Of a stretch of 64,000 nt of DNA, positions 44,164-56,410 are shown piece after piece; within the stretch, counting starts at the first letter, position 1; each line of letters opens with the position of its first letter. Where the stretch lies: assembly GCF_014643515.1 (NCBI RefSeq), contig NZ_BMJP01000001.1, positions 1,612,001-1,676,000 of the forward strand, in the 5' to 3' direction. The DNA is from Sphingomonas prati (GTDB lineage Bacteria; Pseudomonadota; Alphaproteobacteria; Sphingomonadales; Sphingomonadaceae). The translations under genes were made by a program, and so were the position numbers. The notes under the pieces were generated by a model. That model was given only the letters and a program-made list of their open reading frames with translations, was not told the origin of the DNA and searched no databases.

Positions 44164-45560
44164 GCGCGCGGCCTCGCATGCGCCGCGACATGCCCCTCGA
44201 CCGCCGCCAGCGTCGCGGGCAGCGAAACGGAGCGCTCCGGCATGTCGAACAGCCCGGCGATCCGCGCAGGCAGCTCGGGTCGCCGCCCGATCGCCTGCTC
44301 CACCGCATCGCCGAACTTGGCGGGATGCGCGGTTGCCAGCGTCACCACCGGCACGTCGGCCGGCAACCCGATGGCGCGCGCCGCGGCCAGCCCGATCGCG
44401 GTATGCGGATCGATCACCTGCCCCATCCGCGTCGCCGCATGCTGCATCGCGTCGGTCATCGCGGCGGCATCGACCCGCGCGCTGACGAAGATATTGCCCG
44501 CCTCGGCCTGCATCGCCGGGGTCAGCGCCATCCGCTTGTCACGGTCGAACCCGCCCATCGCCGCGCACAGCGCCCCCGCATCGCGCCCGTGCAGGTCGAA
44601 CAGCAGCCGCTCGAAATTGGAACTCACCTGAATATCCATCGACGGTGCGGCCGTCGCGGTCACCGTGCCCGCGGAATAGTCCCCGGCCGACAGCGCGCGG
44701 TGCAGGATGTCGTTGACGTTGGTCGCGACGATCAGCTTGGCGATCGGCAACCCCATCCGCGCGGCGCAATATCCCGCGAACACGTCGCCGAAATTGCCCG
44801 TCGGCACCGAAAACGCCACCGGCCGCTCCGGGCCGCCCAGCCGCACCGCGGCGTAGAAATAATAGACGATCTGCGCCATCAGCCGCGCCCAGTTGATCGA
44901 ATTGACCGCGGACAGCTCGAACCGCTCTGCAAACGGTCGATCGGCGAACATCGCCTTCACCAGCGCCTGCGCATCGTCGAAACTGCCGTCGATCGCGATG
45001 TTGTGGACATTGTCCGCCAGCACCGTCGTCATCTGCCGGCGCTGCACCTTCGACACGCGCCCTTCCGGGTGCAGCATGAAGATATCGACCTTCGCGCGCC
45101 CCGCCAGCGCATCGATCGCGGCGGACCCGGTGTCGCCCGACGTCGCGCCGATCACCGTCAGGTGGCTGTCCCGCCCCAACAGGAACCGCTCGAACAGCAG
45201 CCCCAGCAGCTGCAACGCCACGTCCTTGAACGCCAGCGTCGGCCCGTGGAACAGCTCGAGCAGCCAATGCTGCGCATCGAGCTGCACCAGCGGCGTCACC
45301 GCATCATGCTCGAACCGGCCATAGGCCGCGACGCACAGCGCGTGCAGGTCCTCGCGCGACAACGCGTCGCCCACGAACGGCGCCATCACGATCGCCGCAG
45401 TCTCGGCATAGGATTTACCGCGCAACGCCGCGATCTGGTCGTGATCGAACGTCGGCCACGTCTCCGGCACGTACAACCCGCCATCGGCGGCAAGCCCCGC
45501 CAGGGTCACGGCCTCGAAGCCAAGGATGGGCGCGGTCCCGCGCGTGCTGACATATTGCAT
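44160..45560 (-). CDS. thrC: threonine synthase
   Basis: ThrC converts O-phosphohomoserine to threonine with PLP. The 466-residue protein starts MQYVSTRGTAPILGFEAVTL and has FHGPTLAFKDVALQLLG with the PLP lysine K112, VIGATSGDTGSAAIDALAGR (phosphate-binding loop), FMLHPEGRVSKVQRRQMTT and FSVPTGNFGDVFAGY. This is the fungal/proteobacterial long form. ATG 45560 is used; the upstream frame to 45632 has no support. First gene of a three-gene operon with the M16 peptidase and methyltransferase. Confidence 0.96.
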   Translation of the reverse strand: MQYVSTRGTAPILGFEAVTLAGLAADGGLYVPETWPTFDHDQIAALRGKSYAETAAIVMAPFVGDALSREDLHALCVAAYGRFEHDAVTPLVQLDAQHWLLELFHGPTLAFKDVALQLLGLLFERFLLGRDSHLTVIGATSGDTGSAAIDALAGRAKVDIFMLHPEGRVSKVQRRQMTTVLADNVHNIAIDGSFDDAQALVKAMFADRPFAERFELSAVNSINWARLMAQIVYYFYAAVRLGGPERPVAFSVPTGNFGDVFAGYCAARMGLPIAKLIVATNVNDILHRALSAGDYSAGTVTATAAPSMDIQVSSNFERLLFDLHGRDAGALCAAMGGFDRDKRMALTPAMQAEAGNIFVSARVDAAAMTDAMQHAATRMGQVIDPHTAIGLAAARAIGLPADVPVVTLATAHPAKFGDAVEQAIGRRPELPARIAGLFDMPERSVSLPATLAAVEGHVAAHARPRA

Positions 45561-45631
45561 GACCGCGCGGCTTAGCCCCGCGCGTGGCAGGGGGCAACCA
45601 TAGCGGGGACAAGCGTTAAACCGCGGTCCCA

Positions 45632-45662
45632 AACAAAAAGCCCATTCCGTTCGACGGATGGG
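45632..45662 (-). terminator. Rho-independent terminator after the cta operon
   Basis: On the minus strand CCCATCCG-TCGAA-CGGAATGGG (one bulged T) is followed by CTTTTTGTTT. It lies downstream of SURF1 and before thrC, so it separates the cytochrome oxidase operon from the thrC operon. Confidence 0.8.
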
Positions 45663-45726
45663 TTCGACATTTTGCTGACCTCATCGACCGAGTGACGCCG
45701 AACCCGGACAATTTCCAATAAACCGT

Positions 45727-45772
45727 CCATCCGGAGCGCAGTCGAGGGACCCGTCGAGCGCAGCCGAGACGG
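45727..45772. repeat. repeat family R2, paired half-sites
   Basis: CCATCCGGAGCGCAGTCGAG, then GTCGAGCGCAGCCGAGACGG, the same paired layout as at 26202, 30811 and 58507. It lies in the 295-base gene-free stretch between SURF1 and thrC, which otherwise holds the terminator at 45632 and presumably the thrC promoter. Confidence 0.75.
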
Positions 45773-45855
45773 CGACGGCATCCCGGGATCGAACCCCCTC
45801 AGTCAAAGTCCAATTCTAAATTGCCGCGCTTCAAACTGAGCGCGAGCCAGAACCG

Positions 45856-46458
45856 TCAGACCTTCCGTCGCCGAAGCGCGATCACATAAATAACGAGCGC
45901 GATCGCGGCGAACGCGAACCACTGCACCGCATAGGCGAAATGGTTGTTCGGAATATCCTCCGGGCTCGGCCGCAAGCTCGGCATCAGACCCGGCGCCGCC
46001 TGATCCACGACCAGCAACAGCACATGGTCGCGGTCCGCATCGATCGTCCCCGTCACGCGCCCGCCGGTCCAGCCGACCGGGTTCTTCGGGTCGCGCGACC
46101 ATCCCATGTCCACCGCCATCCCCGGCCCCTCGGCGCCCGTCCGGCACTGCACGATATGCCGCCAGCCGCTCTCGCCTGTCCGGCTGCGTCCGGCCCGTGC
46201 GGTCCAGCCCATCGGTTCCACGCAGAACCCGCCGCTCCGCCGGTACAGCAGCGCCCCGTCGCGCACCGGTACCGCGGGCCATGCGACCACGGGTTTGCCG
46301 GGTGCCGCGGCAAATTGCGCCAGCAACGCCTCCTTCTCGTGCATCCGCCGCACCTGCCACAGGCCCAGCATCGCCATGCCGATCACCGCCGCCAGCACGA
46401 CCAGCGTCGGAATGACCGGAATGCGCAGCCGCAACGTCGCGCCGACTGGAACGGTCAC
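45856..46458 (-). CDS. SURF1 family cytochrome oxidase assembly protein
   Basis: SURF1 delivers or stabilises haem a during aa3 oxidase assembly. The 200-residue protein has the two expected membrane helices, IPVIPTLVVLAAVIGMAMLGLWQVRRMHEKEALL near the N-terminus and NHFAYAVQWFAFAAIALVIYVIALRRRK at the C-terminus. A periplasmic domain between them contains VDMGWSRDPKN and SPEDIPNNHFAYAVQW. LGLWQVRR and NHFAYAVQWF are the family signatures. It overlaps the DUF983 gene by four bases and ends the cta operon. Confidence 0.92.
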   Translation of the reverse strand: MTVPVGATLRLRIPVIPTLVVLAAVIGMAMLGLWQVRRMHEKEALLAQFAAAPGKPVVAWPAVPVRDGALLYRRSGGFCVEPMGWTARAGRSRTGESGWRHIVQCRTGAEGPGMAVDMGWSRDPKNPVGWTGGRVTGTIDADRDHVLLLVVDQAAPGLMPSLRPSPEDIPNNHFAYAVQWFAFAAIALVIYVIALRRRKV

Positions 46459-46850
46459 CGCCGGTCCTCCGGCGCATCCCCGCGGATCCGCCCCTCGCGC
46501 GCATCGTTGCGATACTCCGCCAGGATCAGCATCGCCTTCGCCACGCGCAGCGACCCGATGACGGACAGCAACGCCACCGGTGTCCAGATCAGGAAATGCA
46601 CCCAGAAGGGCGGCGACACGGTCAGTTCCAGCGTGATCGCCGCGATCGAGATGATCGTCCCGATGCCCAGCGTCAGGAACGCCGCCGGCCCGTCATCGAC
46701 GTTGAACTTCGCGAACTCCAGCCCGCAGTTCGGGCACGCCGGCGCGAACCGCGCGACCCCCGCGAACAGCGTCGGCGCGCCGCAACGGGGGCACAGCCCC
46801 TTCAGGCCGGCGGCGATGAATTCGGGCGAGATGTGAACGGGCTCGGTCAT
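46455..46850 (-). CDS. DUF983 family membrane protein
   Basis: The 131-residue protein begins with a zinc-ribbon-like region, GLKGLCPRCGAPTLFAGVARFAPACPNCGLEF (two CxxC pairs), followed by two membrane helices (GPAAFLTLGIGTIISIAAITLEL and FWVHFLIWTPVALLSVIGSLRV). DUF983 genes are regularly found inside alphaproteobacterial cta operons. A role in oxidase assembly is inferred from that, not shown. Its stop overlaps SURF1. Confidence 0.92.
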   Translation of the reverse strand: MTEPVHISPEFIAAGLKGLCPRCGAPTLFAGVARFAPACPNCGLEFAKFNVDDGPAAFLTLGIGTIISIAAITLELTVSPPFWVHFLIWTPVALLSVIGSLRVAKAMLILAEYRNDAREGRIRGDAPEDRR

Positions 46851-46866
46851 CTGCCCCAGATAGCAT

Positions 46867-46902
46867 GATCCCCCCGGAACGCAGTGCGGTTCCGGAGGGA
46901 TC
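46867..46902 (-). other. strong hairpin between ctaE and the DUF983 gene
   Basis: GATCCCCCCGGAAC pairs with GTTCCGGAGGGATC with a single G-T pair, around a short loop. No T-tract follows on the minus strand, so it is not a standard terminator. An mRNA-processing or stability element that lowers expression of assembly genes relative to ctaE is possible. Confidence 0.5.
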
Positions 46903-46937
46903 GTGGCTGGACATAAGGTCCGGTCGGGCGTGTTGCC

Positions 46938-47759
46938 TCAGCCCGCGTGGATCGTCGCGCCCCAGCCGCCCCAGACATAGATCGAGATGAACAGAAACAG
47001 CCACACGACATCGACGAAGTGCCAGTACCAGGCCGCCGCTTCGAACCCGAAATGCTGCTTCGGCGTGAAGTCGCCCTTGTACGTCCGGAACAGGCAGACG
47101 GCGAGGAAGATGGTGCCGACCAGCACGTGGAACCCGTGGAACCCGGTCGCCATGAAGAACGCAGCGCCGTAGTTCAGTCCCTTGAAGGCGAACGGCGCAT
47201 GCATGTACTCATAGGCCTGGATCGTCGAGAACAGCGCGCCCAGCGCGATCGTGCACCACAGCCCGGTCTTCAGCCCCTCACGGTCTCCCTGCAGCAGCGA
47301 ATGGTGCGCCCAGGTCACCGTCGTCCCCGAACACAGCAGGATCAGCGTGTTGAGCAGTGGCAGGTGGAACGGGTCGATGACTTCGATCCCCTTCGGCGGC
47401 CACACGCCACCGACCGCGTCGACCGTCGACGGGAACAGCGAGAAGTCGAACCACGCCCAGAACCAGCCGACGAAGAACATCACCTCCGACGCGATGAACA
47501 GGATCATCCCGTACCGCAGGTGGAGCGACACGACGGGCGTATGATCGCCGGCATTCGCCTCGCGGATCACGTCCGACCACCAGCTGTAGAAGGTGTAGAG
47601 GATCCCGATCAGGCCGAAAAAGAACACCAACCCGCCATGCGCGACGCTGTGCATCCACATGATCCCGCCCGACGCCATGACCAGCGCCGCCATCGACCCG
47701 AAAAACGGCCAGATGCTCGGCGGAAGGATATGATAATCATGGTTCTTGGCACCGGCCAT
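46938..47759 (-). CDS. ctaE: cytochrome c oxidase subunit III
   Basis: Subunit III of the aa3 oxidase is a seven-helix protein. The 273 residues start MAGAKNHDYHILPPSIWPFFGS and include the hallmark FIASEVMFFVGWFWAWFDFSLFP, LLCSGTTVTWAHHSLL, GAAFFMATGFHGFHVLVGTIFLAVCLFR and the C-terminal FEAAAWYWHFVDVVWLFLFISIYVWGGW. It lies 32 bases after ctaG in the operon. The in-frame extension to 47960 overlaps ctaG and is not used. Confidence 0.97.
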   Translation of the reverse strand: MAGAKNHDYHILPPSIWPFFGSMAALVMASGGIMWMHSVAHGGLVFFFGLIGILYTFYSWWSDVIREANAGDHTPVVSLHLRYGMILFIASEVMFFVGWFWAWFDFSLFPSTVDAVGGVWPPKGIEVIDPFHLPLLNTLILLCSGTTVTWAHHSLLQGDREGLKTGLWCTIALGALFSTIQAYEYMHAPFAFKGLNYGAAFFMATGFHGFHVLVGTIFLAVCLFRTYKGDFTPKQHFGFEAAAWYWHFVDVVWLFLFISIYVWGGWGATIHAG

Positions 47760-47791
47760 CTGCGGTCTTCCCCTCTTGTCGTTGCTTGGGC

Positions 47792-48361
47792 TTAGCCCGC
47801 CGTCTCGGGCGAATCCACCGGATAGAATGTGTAGCTCAGCGTGATCTCGCTGACCTCGCGCGCATCCGGATCGTCGAGGATCTTCGGATCGACATAATAG
47901 GTCACCGGCATCCGCATCGTGGCGCCGGCCTCCAGCGTTTGATTGGTGAAGCAGAAACACTGGATCTTGGTGAAATATTTGCCGACCTGGCTCGGCGTGA
48001 CGTTGAACGATGCGCTGCCCGTGACCGGATGATCCGCCGCATTGGTCGCGTTGAAGAACGCCAGTTCGCGCGCGCCGATCGCGACTCGCGCGGTCTGCTG
48101 TTCCGGCGTGAACGTCCAGGGCAGGCGAGAACTGACATTGGCGTCGAACCGCACGGAGATGATCTTGCCGACCACCGCACCCGGTGCCTGCGCCAGCGTC
48201 GCGCGCTGCGTCGTGCCGTCGAACCCGGTATATTCGCAGAAGATGCGGTACAGCGGCACGCTGGCGAACCCGAGCCCCACCATCGCCGCGACGAGCAACA
48301 GCATCAGGTTGCGCACCCGCCGGTTGCGGCCCGCCAGCATCTGAGCCGCGGCCGTATTCAC
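47792..48361 (-). CDS. ctaG: cytochrome c oxidase assembly protein CtaG (Cox11)
   Basis: CtaG delivers copper to the CuB site of subunit I. The 189 residues include one N-terminal membrane helix (NLMLLLVAAMVGLGFASVPLYRIFCEYTGFDGTTQRA) and a periplasmic domain with the copper-binding CFCF in YFTKIQCFCFTNQTLEAG and VTYYVDPKI. Length and motifs are those of alphaproteobacterial Cox11. Overlaps the small gene upstream by four bases. Confidence 0.96.
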   Translation of the reverse strand: MNTAAAQMLAGRNRRVRNLMLLLVAAMVGLGFASVPLYRIFCEYTGFDGTTQRATLAQAPGAVVGKIISVRFDANVSSRLPWTFTPEQQTARVAIGARELAFFNATNAADHPVTGSASFNVTPSQVGKYFTKIQCFCFTNQTLEAGATMRMPVTYYVDPKILDDPDAREVSEITLSYTFYPVDSPETAG

Positions 48362-48492
48362 AGCATCTTCGCCATGCTGATCCCGAAGAACAGCACCGCC
48401 AGCGCGCCGAGGCAGAGCCCCATCACGATCGACCGGCTCTTCTGCCGACGCCGCAGCTCGGCTTCCTGCGCAGGCGTCAGGTCGGGCGTCAT
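48358..48492 (-). CDS. 44-residue one-helix protein in the cta operon
   Basis: The peptide is [20 protein letters not shown], then [24 protein letters not shown]: a polar basic N-terminus and one membrane helix. It overlaps ctaB upstream and ctaG downstream by four bases each (ATGA), which argues that it is translated. Small one-helix proteins of this kind (CoxF or subunit-IV-like) occupy the same place in other alphaproteobacterial cta operons. Confidence 0.85.
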   Translation of the reverse strand: MTPDLTPAQEAELRRRQKSRSIVMGLCLGALAVLFFGISMAKML

Positions 48493-49436
48493 GCGAAGAA
48501 CCGATCGACGACCAGCGCGCCGAACAGCACGAACAGGTAGAGGATCGAGAAGGCGAACAACCGCCGCTCCGGCTTCATCGCGGCCTGATCGGTCTCGCGG
48601 CTGACTGCGACCTGCACCGCCATCGCGGCGAACACCGCGGTGAACAAGCACGCCACCACGCCGTAGATCGCACCGGTCAGCCCGAGCGGCCACGGCGCGA
48701 TGGCCGTGATCGACATCGGCACGGTATAGAGCAGCACCTGCGTCCGCGTGACGGTCAGCCCGGCCACCACAGGCAGCATCGGCACACCCGCGGCAGCGTA
48801 ATCCGTCTTCACATACAGCGACAGCGCCCAAAAATGCGGCGGCGTCCACAGGAACACCAGCGCGAACAGCAGCACGGGCAGCAGATCGACCCGCCCCGTC
48901 GCCGCAGCCCAGCCGATCAGCGCGGGAAACGCGCCCGCCGCACCACCGATCACGATGTTCTGCGGCGTCCGGCGCTTCAGCCAGACGGTGTAGATCAGCA
49001 CATAGAACCAGATCGACACGGTCAGGATACCGGCCGCCAGCAGGTTCACCGCCAGCCCCATCAGCAGCACGGAGAAGGACGCGAGCCCCACGCCAAAATG
49101 CAGCGCCGACTGGCGGTCCATCCGCCCCGCCGGCAGCGGCCGGTTGCGCGTCCGCTTCATCTTCGCGTCGAGGTCGGCCTCATACCACTGGTTCAGCGCA
49201 CCCGCCGCACCCGCGCCCAGCGTGATGCACAGGATCGCGGTGAACCCCAGCACCGGATGGATCGGCACCCGCGCTGCCAGCATCCCGCACAGCCCGGTGA
49301 ACACCACCAGCGTCAGCACCCGCGGTTTGCACAGCGCGACGAAATCGCGCCACTCCGCCGGCATTGCGGCAACGGGTGAAGGCACGACCGCGCCGTCGGC
49401 AGGGGCAGTCAGGTCAGGATAGGCGCTGGATGCCAT
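48489..49436 (-). CDS. ctaB: protohaem IX farnesyltransferase
   Basis: CtaB makes haem O, the precursor of haem A, by adding a farnesyl chain to haem b. The 315-residue membrane protein has [24 protein letters not shown], the prenyltransferase motif [28 protein letters not shown], the second site [30 protein letters not shown] and [29 protein letters not shown]. It lies 58 bases after ctaD. The gene for haem A synthase is not visible here. Confidence 0.97.
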   Translation of the reverse strand: MASSAYPDLTAPADGAVVPSPVAAMPAEWRDFVALCKPRVLTLVVFTGLCGMLAARVPIHPVLGFTAILCITLGAGAAGALNQWYEADLDAKMKRTRNRPLPAGRMDRQSALHFGVGLASFSVLLMGLAVNLLAAGILTVSIWFYVLIYTVWLKRRTPQNIVIGGAAGAFPALIGWAAATGRVDLLPVLLFALVFLWTPPHFWALSLYVKTDYAAAGVPMLPVVAGLTVTRTQVLLYTVPMSITAIAPWPLGLTGAIYGVVACLFTAVFAAMAVQVAVSRETDQAAMKPERRLFAFSILYLFVLFGALVVDRFFA

Positions 49437-49494
49437 GTCACTCGATCAAATCGGCGCAGCCCCGTGATCGGGACGGCGCACAGGATACCGAAGG

Positions 49495-52394
<2,900 letters not shown>

Positions 52395-52594
52395 TCATCC
52401 CCCGTTTCGGGCGGCGAAACGCCTTTGCGTCCCTTTAGCGCACCTGTCCAATTGTTCACCTATACCCGCCGCCGGTCCCGGCCTCAACCCGCTCCGCCGA
52501 AAACCATGCGGCGCGGTTGCAGCGCGCCGACCACCGCCCTATCTGCCGCCGGAACGATCGGCCCTGATCGTATTTACCTTAGGGGTTGCCCCAA

Positions 52595-53176
52595 GTGCAC
52601 GAAGACGAGGTCCTGGCCGAATTCCGCGCAGCCGGTGCGCTGCTCGAAGGACATTTTGTCCTATCCTCTGGCCTGCACAGCCCGCGATACCTGCAATGCG
52701 CCCGCGTCCTGATGGATCCGACCCGCGCCGCCCGACTCGCCGCGGCCCTCGCGCTGTCGATCCCCGACAAGATTAAGATCCAGCTTGGCGCGGTCGTCAG
52801 CCCCGCGATGGGCGGCATCATCATCGGTCACGAGATGGGTCGCGCGCTGGGGCTCGACGCGATGTTCGTGGAGCGCCCGACCGGCACGTTTGAACTGCGC
52901 CGCGGTTTCCGCCTGCCCCCCGGGCAGAAGATCCTGCTGGTCGAGGACGTCGTCACCACGGGCTTGAGCTCGCGCGAGGCGATCCGTGCGATCGAAGCGG
53001 AGGGCGGCGAGGTCATCGCCGCCGCCTCGTTGGTCGACCGCTCGAACGGCACCGTCGACCTCGGCGTGCCCTACTACCCGCTCATCCGCCTCGACGTGCC
53101 AAGCTACGCTGCAGACGCGCTTCCCCCCGAACTGGCCGCCATCCCGACGACGAAGCCCGGCAGCCGGGCGGCATGA
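52595..53176 (+). CDS. pyrE: orotate phosphoribosyltransferase
   Basis: PyrE joins orotate to PRPP in pyrimidine synthesis. The protein has [84 protein letters not shown] (the PRPP-binding motif) and [12 protein letters not shown] 52595 lies nine bases after AGGGG and gives 193 residues; a TTG at 52586 abuts that site and is less likely. It diverges from ctaC and begins a run of tightly coupled genes with pdxJ. Confidence 0.95.
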   Translation: MHEDEVLAEFRAAGALLEGHFVLSSGLHSPRYLQCARVLMDPTRAARLAAALALSIPDKIKIQLGAVVSPAMGGIIIGHEMGRALGLDAMFVERPTGTFELRRGFRLPPGQKILLVEDVVTTGLSSREAIRAIEAEGGEVIAAASLVDRSNGTVDLGVPYYPLIRLDVPSYAADALPPELAAIPTTKPGSRAA

Positions 53177-53907
53177 CCAGGCCGGGCCATCTCCGCCTCG
53201 GCGTCAATATCGATCACGTCGCCACGATCCGCAACGCGCGCGGCGTCGCCTATCCCGACCCGGTCCGCGCCGGCCTCCTTGCCGAACTGGCCGGGGCCGA
53301 CGGCATCACTGCGCATCTGCGCGAGGATCGGCGCCACATCACCGACGACGACATCGCCCGGCTGGCTGCGACCCTCACCGTCCCGCTGAACTTCGAAATG
53401 GCCGCGACCGACGAGATGCTCGGCATCGCGCTCCGCCACCGCCCGCACGCCGCCTGCATTGTCCCCGAACGGCGGGAGGAACGCACGACCGAGGGCGGGC
53501 TCGACGCCGCCGGGCAATATGACCGGCTCCAGCCGCTCGTCGCCGCACTGCGCGATGCCGGCATCCGCGTCTCGCTGTTCATCGCGCCCGAGGCGCGGCA
53601 GATCGACGCTGCAATCCGGCTCGGCGCCCCCGTCGTCGAACTGCACACCGGCCACTATGCCGACCTCCCGGACGCGGACCGCGCCACCGAACTACGCCGC
53701 CTGTCTGATGCCGCCGCCCTCGCCGCGCGCAACGGGATCGAGGTCCATGCCGGCCACGGGCTGACCTACGACAATGTCGTGCCGATCGCCGCGATCCCGC
53801 AGGTCGCCGAACTCAACATCGGCCACTTCCTCGTCGGCGAGGCGCTGTTCACCGGCCTCGACGCCAGCGTCCGCCAGATGCGCGCGCTGATGGATTCCGC
53901 CCGGTGA
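53173..53907 (+). CDS. pdxJ: pyridoxine 5'-phosphate synthase
   Basis: PdxJ makes pyridoxine phosphate from deoxyxylulose phosphate and aminoacetone phosphate. The 244-residue TIM barrel starts [24 protein letters not shown] and has [60 protein letters not shown] and [25 protein letters not shown]. All substrate-binding segments are present. It overlaps pyrE by four bases and is followed by acpS, the usual pdxJ-acpS order. Confidence 0.97.
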   Translation: MTRPGHLRLGVNIDHVATIRNARGVAYPDPVRAGLLAELAGADGITAHLREDRRHITDDDIARLAATLTVPLNFEMAATDEMLGIALRHRPHAACIVPERREERTTEGGLDAAGQYDRLQPLVAALRDAGIRVSLFIAPEARQIDAAIRLGAPVVELHTGHYADLPDADRATELRRLSDAAALAARNGIEVHAGHGLTYDNVVPIAAIPQVAELNIGHFLVGEALFTGLDASVRQMRALMDSAR

Positions 53908-53917
53908 GCATGCCGCG

Positions 53918-54337
53918 ATGATCGTCGGCATCGGCTCCGACCTCTGCAATATCGACCGGGTCCAGGCCTCGCTCGACCGGTTCGGCGATCGCTTTACCGA
54001 CCGGGTCTTCACCCCCACGGAACGGGCAAAGGCGGACAAGCGCCCCTTCACCCGCGCGGGCACCTACGCCAAGCGTTTCGCCGCCAAGGAAGCCTTTTCC
54101 AAGGCGGTCGGAACCGGGTTCAGGCAGGGCGTGTTCATGCGCGATATCGGGGTCGTCAATCTGCCCTCTGGCGCGCCGACCTTGGCGCTGACGGGCGGCG
54201 CGAAAGCCAGGCTTGACGCGATGACGCCGCCGGGCCACGCCGTCGATATCCATCTGACCATGACCGACGACCATCCCTTCGCGCAGGCCTTCGTCATCCT
54301 CTTCGCCCGCCCGATACGAGAAAGACAGACGCCGTGA
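53918..54337 (+). CDS. acpS: holo-[acyl-carrier-protein] synthase
   Basis: AcpS transfers phosphopantetheine from CoA to acyl carrier protein. The 139-residue protein has [26 protein letters not shown] with the Mg ligand Asp8 and [16 protein letters not shown] with Glu58, plus [23 protein letters not shown] 53918 starts ten bases after pdxJ. It overlaps lepB by four bases. Confidence 0.97.
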   Translation: MIVGIGSDLCNIDRVQASLDRFGDRFTDRVFTPTERAKADKRPFTRAGTYAKRFAAKEAFSKAVGTGFRQGVFMRDIGVVNLPSGAPTLALTGGAKARLDAMTPPGHAVDIHLTMTDDHPFAQAFVILFARPIRERQTP

Positions 54338-55215
54338 GCGATACCAAGGCCGCAATGGCTGCCCCCGCAAAACCCGCTCCCCGGCCGACGGACTGGTGGG
54401 GCGAGGCCAAGGGCATCTTCTGGCTCGTGCTGGCCGTCCTCGCCTTTCACAGCCTGCTCGCCAAGCCGTTCTACATCCCCAGTGAATCGATGATGCCGAC
54501 GCTGGTGAAGGGCGATCGGCTGGTCGTCACCAAATATCCGTATGGCTGGTCCTACGTCTCGCCCAGCTTCCACGTCCTGCCGTTCCTCAAGGGCCGGCTG
54601 TTCGGCCGCCTGCCGGAACGCGGCGACATCGTCATCGTGATGCCGCAGGGGAAGACGTCGGACTACATCAAGCGCGTCATCGGCCTGCCCGGCGATCGCC
54701 TCGCCGTCCGCAACGGCACCGTGATCCTGAACGGCGTCCCCGTGCAGCGCCGCTCGATCGGCACCGCCAAGATCCCGGTCGACGCCAACGTGCCGTGCGA
54801 CCAGCCGCAGGTGATGCAGTACCGCGTCACCGGCGAAGACGGCCGGCTTTACTGTGCGCTCCCACTCGTCCGCGAAACGCTCCCCGGTGGTGCGACCTTC
54901 AACACGATCGACCTTGGCGACTATCCCCCGGTCGATGACTATGCCGAAATCACGATCCCGGCGAACCACGTCTTTCTGATGGGCGACAACCGCGATCAGT
55001 CCGCCGACAGCCGCGTCCCCGCCGACCAGGAAGGGTTGAACGGCCCGGTCCCGTACGAAAATCTCGGCGGCCGCGCGGAATTCATCACCTTCTCGCTCGA
55101 CGGCACGTCGACCTGGCTCAACCCAATCAGCTGGTTCACCGCGATGCGCGGTGACCGGGCCGGCACCAGCCTCCACCCGGACCGCAGCGCCGCCGCCGCC
55201 GCTTCGACGAAATGA
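54334..55215 (+). CDS. lepB: signal peptidase I
   Basis: LepB cleaves signal peptides at the outer face of the inner membrane. The 293-residue protein has one membrane anchor ([22 protein letters not shown]) and the catalytic Ser52 in [16 protein letters not shown] (Glu replaces the common Gly) and Lys113 in [21 protein letters not shown]-terminal box is [15 protein letters not shown]. It is followed, with a four-base overlap, by the AI-2E family transporter gene. The start is a GTG with GACGCC upstream, overlapping the acpS stop (GTGA). Confidence 0.96.
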   Translation: MSDTKAAMAAPAKPAPRPTDWWGEAKGIFWLVLAVLAFHSLLAKPFYIPSESMMPTLVKGDRLVVTKYPYGWSYVSPSFHVLPFLKGRLFGRLPERGDIVIVMPQGKTSDYIKRVIGLPGDRLAVRNGTVILNGVPVQRRSIGTAKIPVDANVPCDQPQVMQYRVTGEDGRLYCALPLVRETLPGGATFNTIDLGDYPPVDDYAEITIPANHVFLMGDNRDQSADSRVPADQEGLNGPVPYENLGGRAEFITFSLDGTSTWLNPISWFTAMRGDRAGTSLHPDRSAAAAASTK

Positions 55216-56264
55216 GCGGCGAGGAGCGGACCGAGACGCCCGGCCCGGCCGATAACAACGGTCCGGTCGTCGGGCGCGAGATCGTCCGCGCCGCGGTCTG
55301 GCTCGGCCTCGCCTCCGCGATCTTCCTCGTCTGGACCCTGTCGCAGACGATCCTCGTCATCATCGGCGCGTTCGTGATCTGCCAGATGCTCGACGGCGGC
55401 ACCCGCCTGCTCGGCCGCATCCTGCCGATCGGCCGGTCGTGGCGGCTGCTGATCGTCTGCCTGGCGGTGCTCGGCTTCATGGCCTGGGTCGTCTACTTCG
55501 CCGGTGCCTCGATCATGGGGCAGTTCGACATGCTCCGCACCACCGTGACGCAGCAAAGCGCCCGCGTGCTCGCCTGGGGCCAGTCGATGGGGCTGTCCGC
55601 TAGCGGCGCGCAGATGGATCAGGTCGGGCAACAGCTGATGGGTTCGATCGGCAAGCTCACCTCCGCAGTCGGCACCGCCTTCGGTGCGCTCTCGTCGATC
55701 GCGATGATCGTCGTGCTCGGGCTGTTCTTTGCGGCGGACCCCAAGCTGTACGAACGCGGCATCGCCTGGATGCTCCCGCTCGACGGGCGCGAGTCCTTCT
55801 ACAAGACCGCCGCCAAGATGGGCCACACGCTCCGCATGCTGATGTTCGGCCGGCTGATCGGCATGGCGGTCGAGGGGGTCGGCACCTGGGCGCTGCTCGC
55901 GATCGGTGGCGTGCCGATGGCCGGGCTGCTCGGCATCCTGACCGGCCTGCTCGCCTTTCTGCCCAACATCGGCGCGATCGTGTCGGGCGTGCTGATCGTG
56001 CTCGTCGGGTTCAGCCAGGGCGTCGACACTGGCCTGTGGGCGGTCGGCGTCTACTGCGTCGTTCAGGTCATCGACGGCTACATCATCGTGCCGATGGTGG
56101 CCAAACGCTCCGTCGACCTCGCCCCCGCCCTCGTCCTCGGCGCCCAGCTCCTGTTCGGCGCGCTCTTCGGCATCCTCGGCTTGGCCCTCGCCGACCCGAT
56201 CGTTGCGATGATCAAGGTCATGCTGGAGCAACGCTCGAAAGAAGCCGCGGCGGAAGCAGCGTAA
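55212..56264 (+). CDS. AI-2E family transporter (PerM/YdgG type)
   Basis: The 350-residue protein has about seven membrane helices and the family pattern: TILVIIGAFVICQMLDGGTRLL, a cytoplasmic amphipathic middle (FDMLRTTVTQQSARVLAWGQS), GLFFAADPKLYERGIAWMLP and the C-terminal GLLGILTGLLAFLPNIGAIVSGVLIVLVGFSQG ... VVQVIDGYIIVPMVAKRSVDLAPALVL. Members are proposed Na+/H+ antiporters or permeases; AI-2 export is shown for few. The start overlaps the lepB stop. Closes the pyrE-to-AI-2E run. Confidence 0.9.
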   Translation: MSGEERTETPGPADNNGPVVGREIVRAAVWLGLASAIFLVWTLSQTILVIIGAFVICQMLDGGTRLLGRILPIGRSWRLLIVCLAVLGFMAWVVYFAGASIMGQFDMLRTTVTQQSARVLAWGQSMGLSASGAQMDQVGQQLMGSIGKLTSAVGTAFGALSSIAMIVVLGLFFAADPKLYERGIAWMLPLDGRESFYKTAAKMGHTLRMLMFGRLIGMAVEGVGTWALLAIGGVPMAGLLGILTGLLAFLPNIGAIVSGVLIVLVGFSQGVDTGLWAVGVYCVVQVIDGYIIVPMVAKRSVDLAPALVLGAQLLFGALFGILGLALADPIVAMIKVMLEQRSKEAAAEAA

Positions 56265-56278
56265 AGTCCGGTCGCAAC

Positions 56279-56330
56279 AGCAAAGCCCTTTCCCTTTCAA
56301 GGGAGGGGGTTGGGGGTGGGTGCAACACCA
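56279..56330. repeat. repeat family R4
   Basis: CAAAGCCCTTTCCCTTTCAA, then GGGAGGGGGTTGGGGGTGGG and TGCAACACCA, a diverged R4 unit in the same orientation as the copies at 32650 and 36752. It lies 15 bases after the AI-2E gene stop. The hairpin of C-rich and G-rich arms could act as a transcription terminator-like element. Confidence 0.7.
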
Positions 56331-56410
56331 TCCCAAATCCAACACAGCGACGATGACCAGAGACCCTAAGGCACTCGTAACGGGCCTCCGTTACAGCAAC
56401 CTCAACCTAC

